Notes under the pieces: model-generated
Databases searched by the model: none
What the model was told of the DNA's origin: nothing
The model's input: only the letters and a program-made list of their open reading frames with translations
Made by a program: the position numbers and the translations under genes
Source: DAIDKA01 sp035943195
GTDB taxonomy: Bacteria > Pseudomonadota > Gammaproteobacteria > Steroidobacterales > Steroidobacteraceae
DNA: 8,066 nt
NCBI GenBank assembly: GCA_035943195.1
Contig: DASZCK010000299.1
Coordinates: 1-8,066, forward strand
Direction of reading: 5' to 3'
Shown: piece by piece, positions 6,499-8,066 of the stretch
How the letters are laid out: every line of letters starts with the position of its first letter
Numbering within the stretch: the first letter of the stretch is position 1

Positions 6499-7456
6499 AG
6501 CGACGCAGCTCGTTGACGTGATACCAGGCTCCGTCATAGGCCATCTGCAGGAAGGGCTCCGGGTTACCCCACTTGGCATCGAACTCGGCGGTGGGCTTGG
6601 AATCCTGGAACTGCTGCCAGGTACCGCCCTTGTAATAGTGGGCACCGATCTTCGCCATGACGGCGGTGCACATGTCCAGCTGTGCCTGTACGTCGGCGCG
6701 GCTGCGCGTGGCACCCAGGCCGGAGACGATGCGCGTCTGGGCATCGGTCTTGGCCAGAATGATCTTCAGGCCGTCGATCATGCCACCCAGCCACCCACCG
6801 GTGCAGTAGTCGGGCAGCGGATAGCTGCCCCCGGTCACCACGCCACCTGCCACCAGCACGTTCTCGCGCGGGAAGAAAACGTAGATGTCGCCATCGGTGT
6901 GGGCCTCCGGCATGATCGCGTACTCGACATCCTGGCCGCCGAAGCTTTGCTTCTGCGCGCCGTAGAAGAATGTCTGCGTGGGCTGTGCGAAGGCTGGCTG
7001 GGGAGGATAGATGCGGTGCTCCCATTTCGAATCGACACGGGTTCCGAGCCATAACCGGGTGTTCTCGTGCGCGATGATTTTCGTGCCCGCCTTGCCCAGC
7101 ACGGCGTTGGCGCCGGTGTGATCCCAGTGCCAGTGCGTGTTCAGCAGCAGCTGCACCTTGCGGCCGCCCGTCGCCGCGGCCACCTGCCCCAGCAGCGCCT
7201 GGCTGTAGTGCGCCAGGCCCCCATCCACCAGCAGCACGCCGTCGGGTGCGGCCTGGGCCACGACATTGCCCCCGGCGCCCAGGAACAGGTGCAGCGAATC
7301 GGACAACGCCGTATGCACGATGGCCGGATCGCCGGGGGAATCCGCGGCACTGGCGCGGCCAAGGCGCGGCAGCAAGGTGGCGCCCGCCAGGCCTGCGGCG
7401 CCGGCAACCCCGAATCGCAACAGCGTCCGTCGCGTGCATGAGGCCGTTGTTGTCAT
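6488..7456 (-). CDS. Tat-exported metallo-beta-lactamase-fold protein
   Basis: The 322-residue product starts with a twin-arginine signal (TRRTLLR, residues 8-14) and a Gly/Ala-rich hydrophobic stretch, with cleavage likely after ASA at residue 37. The MBL fold follows: VLLVDGG (74-80), the metal motif THWHWDH (107-113, with H108, H110, D112 and H113) and the next metal His in EAHTDGD (H186). Two usual positions differ. The motif-4 ligand, normally Asp or Cys in VLVxGD, is Gly205 (AGGVV), and the late PGHG histidine is Leu247 (SGLGAT). The first metal site is intact and the second is reduced. Between them is an unusual aromatic/Gly stretch (YCTGGWLGGMIDGL, 217-230). MBL proteins are usually hydrolases, and lactone or ester hydrolysis would suit an oxidation pathway, but the substrate is not known. 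It is the first gene of the operon and overlaps the next by 11 bp. Its start faces the divergent dehydrogenase. Confidence 0.9.
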   Translation of the reverse strand: MTTTASCTRRTLLRFGVAGAAGLAGATLLPRLGRASAADSPGDPAIVHTALSDSLHLFLGAGGNVVAQAAPDGVLLVDGGLAHYSQALLGQVAAATGGRKVQLLLNTHWHWDHTGANAVLGKAGTKIIAHENTRLWLGTRVDSKWEHRIYPPQPAFAQPTQTFFYGAQKQSFGGQDVEYAIMPEAHTDGDIYVFFPRENVLVAGGVVTGGSYPLPDYCTGGWLGGMIDGLKIILAKTDAQTRIVSGLGATRSRADVQAQLDMCTAVMAKIGAHYYKGGTWQQFQDSKPTAEFDAKWGNPEPFLQMAYDGAWYHVNELRRYGR

Positions 7457-7510
7457 CCGCCAATTTTACGGGATTGGTCCTTGTGTCGCACACCTAGCTA
7501 TGTGAATTGC
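7457..7510. promoter_or_regulatory. Divergent promoter/operator region
   Basis: This 54-bp gap separates the starts of the leftward MBL operon and the rightward PQQ dehydrogenase gene, so it, or the coding ends beside it, must hold both promoters. On the minus strand TAAAAT (7463-7468) is a good -10 match, with GCGACA 15 bases upstream as a weak -35. Transcription from it would begin at or next to the ATG of the MBL gene, giving an almost leaderless message. For the plus strand I see no convincing promoter pair and no strong ribosome binding site before 7511. Two overlapping inverted repeats at 7483-7504 are candidate operators. Confidence 0.5.
7483..7504. promoter_or_regulatory. Two overlapping inverted repeats, candidate operator
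   Basis: GTGTCGCACAC (7483-7493) is an inverted repeat with 4-bp arms. CACCTAGCTATGTG (7491-7504) is a 14-bp palindrome with one mismatched pair, centred on TAGCTA. They share the bases CAC at 7491-7493. Lying between two divergent genes and ending six bases before the dehydrogenase ATG, they could bind a shared regulator. I cannot name the regulator family. Confidence 0.35.
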
Positions 7511-8066
7511 ATGAAAAAACCACTCCATATGCACCTGGGCGTCATCGCCGTCACGGCGCTCCTGGCGCTGCTTCCCCAGCTGGCGTCGGCGCAGGCCGCT
7601 GGCGCGCGGCCGCGCGCCGGCAACGTCACCGATGAACGACTGCTGCATGCGGATCAGGACCCGGGCAATTGGCTCACTCACGGCGGGAACTGGCGCGAAC
7701 AGCGCTATTCGCGGCTCACCCTCATCAACGCGCAGAACGTCGGCGCGCTCAAACCGGCCTGGTCCGCCCCCTTCGACACCGGACGCGGCCAGGAGGCGAC
7801 GCCGATCGTGGTCGATGGCGTGATGTACGTCACCACCGCATGGAGCAAGGTGTACGCGCTGGATGCCGCGACCGGACGCCAGATCTGGTACTACGACCCC
7901 AAGGTTCCAGGTGCCACGGGCGCCCATGTCTGCTGTGATGTAGTCAACCGCGGTGTGGCCGTGTACGAGGGTCGGGTCTACCTGGCCTCACTGGATGGCC
8001 GTCTGATCGCGCTCGATGCCGGCACCGGCATACCCGTGTGGTCGGTGCGGATGTTCGAGTACCCCA
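7511..8066 (+). CDS. PQQ-dependent alcohol dehydrogenase, N-terminal part (3' end outside window)
   Basis: The first 185 codons of a quinoprotein of the methanol/ethanol dehydrogenase type are present. A Sec signal peptide (MKKPLHMHLG, then a hydrophobic core) is likely cut after ASA at residue 27. The family opening NWLTHGGNWREQRYSRLT (53-70) is followed by the beta-propeller blade QEATPIVVDGVMYV (94-107), whose Glu95 fits the PQQ-contacting Glu. The blade-end motif VYALDAATGRQIWYYDP spans 114-130. Residues 141-147 read CCDVVNR. The adjacent cysteines correspond to the vicinal disulfide over PQQ in methanol dehydrogenase, and Arg147 matches its Arg109 in spacing. Full-length members have about 550-700 residues, some with a C-terminal cytochrome c domain, which cannot be checked here. 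It oxidises an alcohol or aldehyde in the periplasm. The ATG at 7511 was chosen for its Lys-rich n-region; Met7 (7529) is the alternative. It is divergent from the MBL operon. Confidence 0.93.
   Translation, partial: MKKPLHMHLGVIAVTALLALLPQLASAQAAGARPRAGNVTDERLLHADQDPGNWLTHGGNWREQRYSRLTLINAQNVGALKPAWSAPFDTGRGQEATPIVVDGVMYVTTAWSKVYALDAATGRQIWYYDPKVPGATGAHVCCDVVNRGVAVYEGRVYLASLDGRLIALDAGTGIPVWSVRMFEYP

Noticed and set aside
4948..6516. Long plus-strand open frame (522 codons) opposite the DUF1592 gene.
   Set aside because: It mirrors the codon bias of a gene with intact domains and heme motifs, and its translation shows no recognisable fold or export signal.
6499..6744. N-terminal extension of the DUF1592 gene to an upstream ATG (82 extra codons).
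   Set aside because: The extension lies wholly over the well-supported MBL coding sequence, reads as Arg/Ser/Pro-rich shadow sequence and has no signal peptide, whereas the ATG at 6498 starts directly into one.
7500..7505. ATGTGA minimal start-stop element six bases before the dehydrogenase ATG.
   Set aside because: It has no ribosome binding site and most likely arises by chance. It partly overlaps the palindrome, which is the simpler explanation.
7466..7927. Minus-strand frame of 153 codons over the dehydrogenase start and the divergent gap.
   Set aside because: It covers the N-terminal quinoprotein motifs antisense and would place coding sequence across the promoter region. No supporting ribosome binding site or domain was seen.

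Overview
The window is GC-rich (clearly above 60 percent by eye), densely coded bacterial DNA. Most of the products are exported. The Sec and Tat leaders, the PQQ-dependent dehydrogenase and the paired DUF1592/DUF1552 genes point to an aerobic Gram-negative bacterium. My guess is a gammaproteobacterium of the Steroidobacter/xanthomonad type, but Acidobacteria also carry such clusters and nothing here fixes the taxonomy.

Layout from left to right: (1) the C-terminal end of an RDD-domain membrane protein on the plus strand (1-531), entering from outside the window behind an alanine-rich linker; (2) a convergent gene for a 201-residue secreted protein of unknown function with four cysteines (551-1156, minus); (3) a tight four-gene operon read leftward from 7456 to 1234. 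In order of transcription it encodes a Tat-exported metallo-beta-lactamase-fold protein, a diheme DUF1587/1595/1592/1588/1585 'planctomycete-type' cytochrome protein, a Tat-exported DUF1552 protein and a secreted ankyrin-repeat protein. The junctions are an 11-bp overlap, an 8-bp gap and a 4-bp gap; (4) a 54-bp divergent intergenic region; (5) the first 185 codons of a PQQ-dependent alcohol dehydrogenase (7511-8066, plus), cut by the window edge.

Taken together, the operon and the divergent dehydrogenase look like one cell-envelope oxidation module. The quinoprotein would take electrons from an alcohol-like substrate, the diheme protein could carry them or use them in its own redox reaction, and the DUF1552, MBL-fold and ankyrin proteins would act in the same compartment. 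The substrate is unknown, and I know of no described function for the DUF1592/DUF1552/ankyrin set. The most interesting points are this linked but functionally dark module, the MBL protein that lacks two usual second-site metal ligands, and the ankyrin protein with conserved-looking basic insertions and a CxxC pair. I saw no RNA gene, insertion sequence, CRISPR array or phage element.
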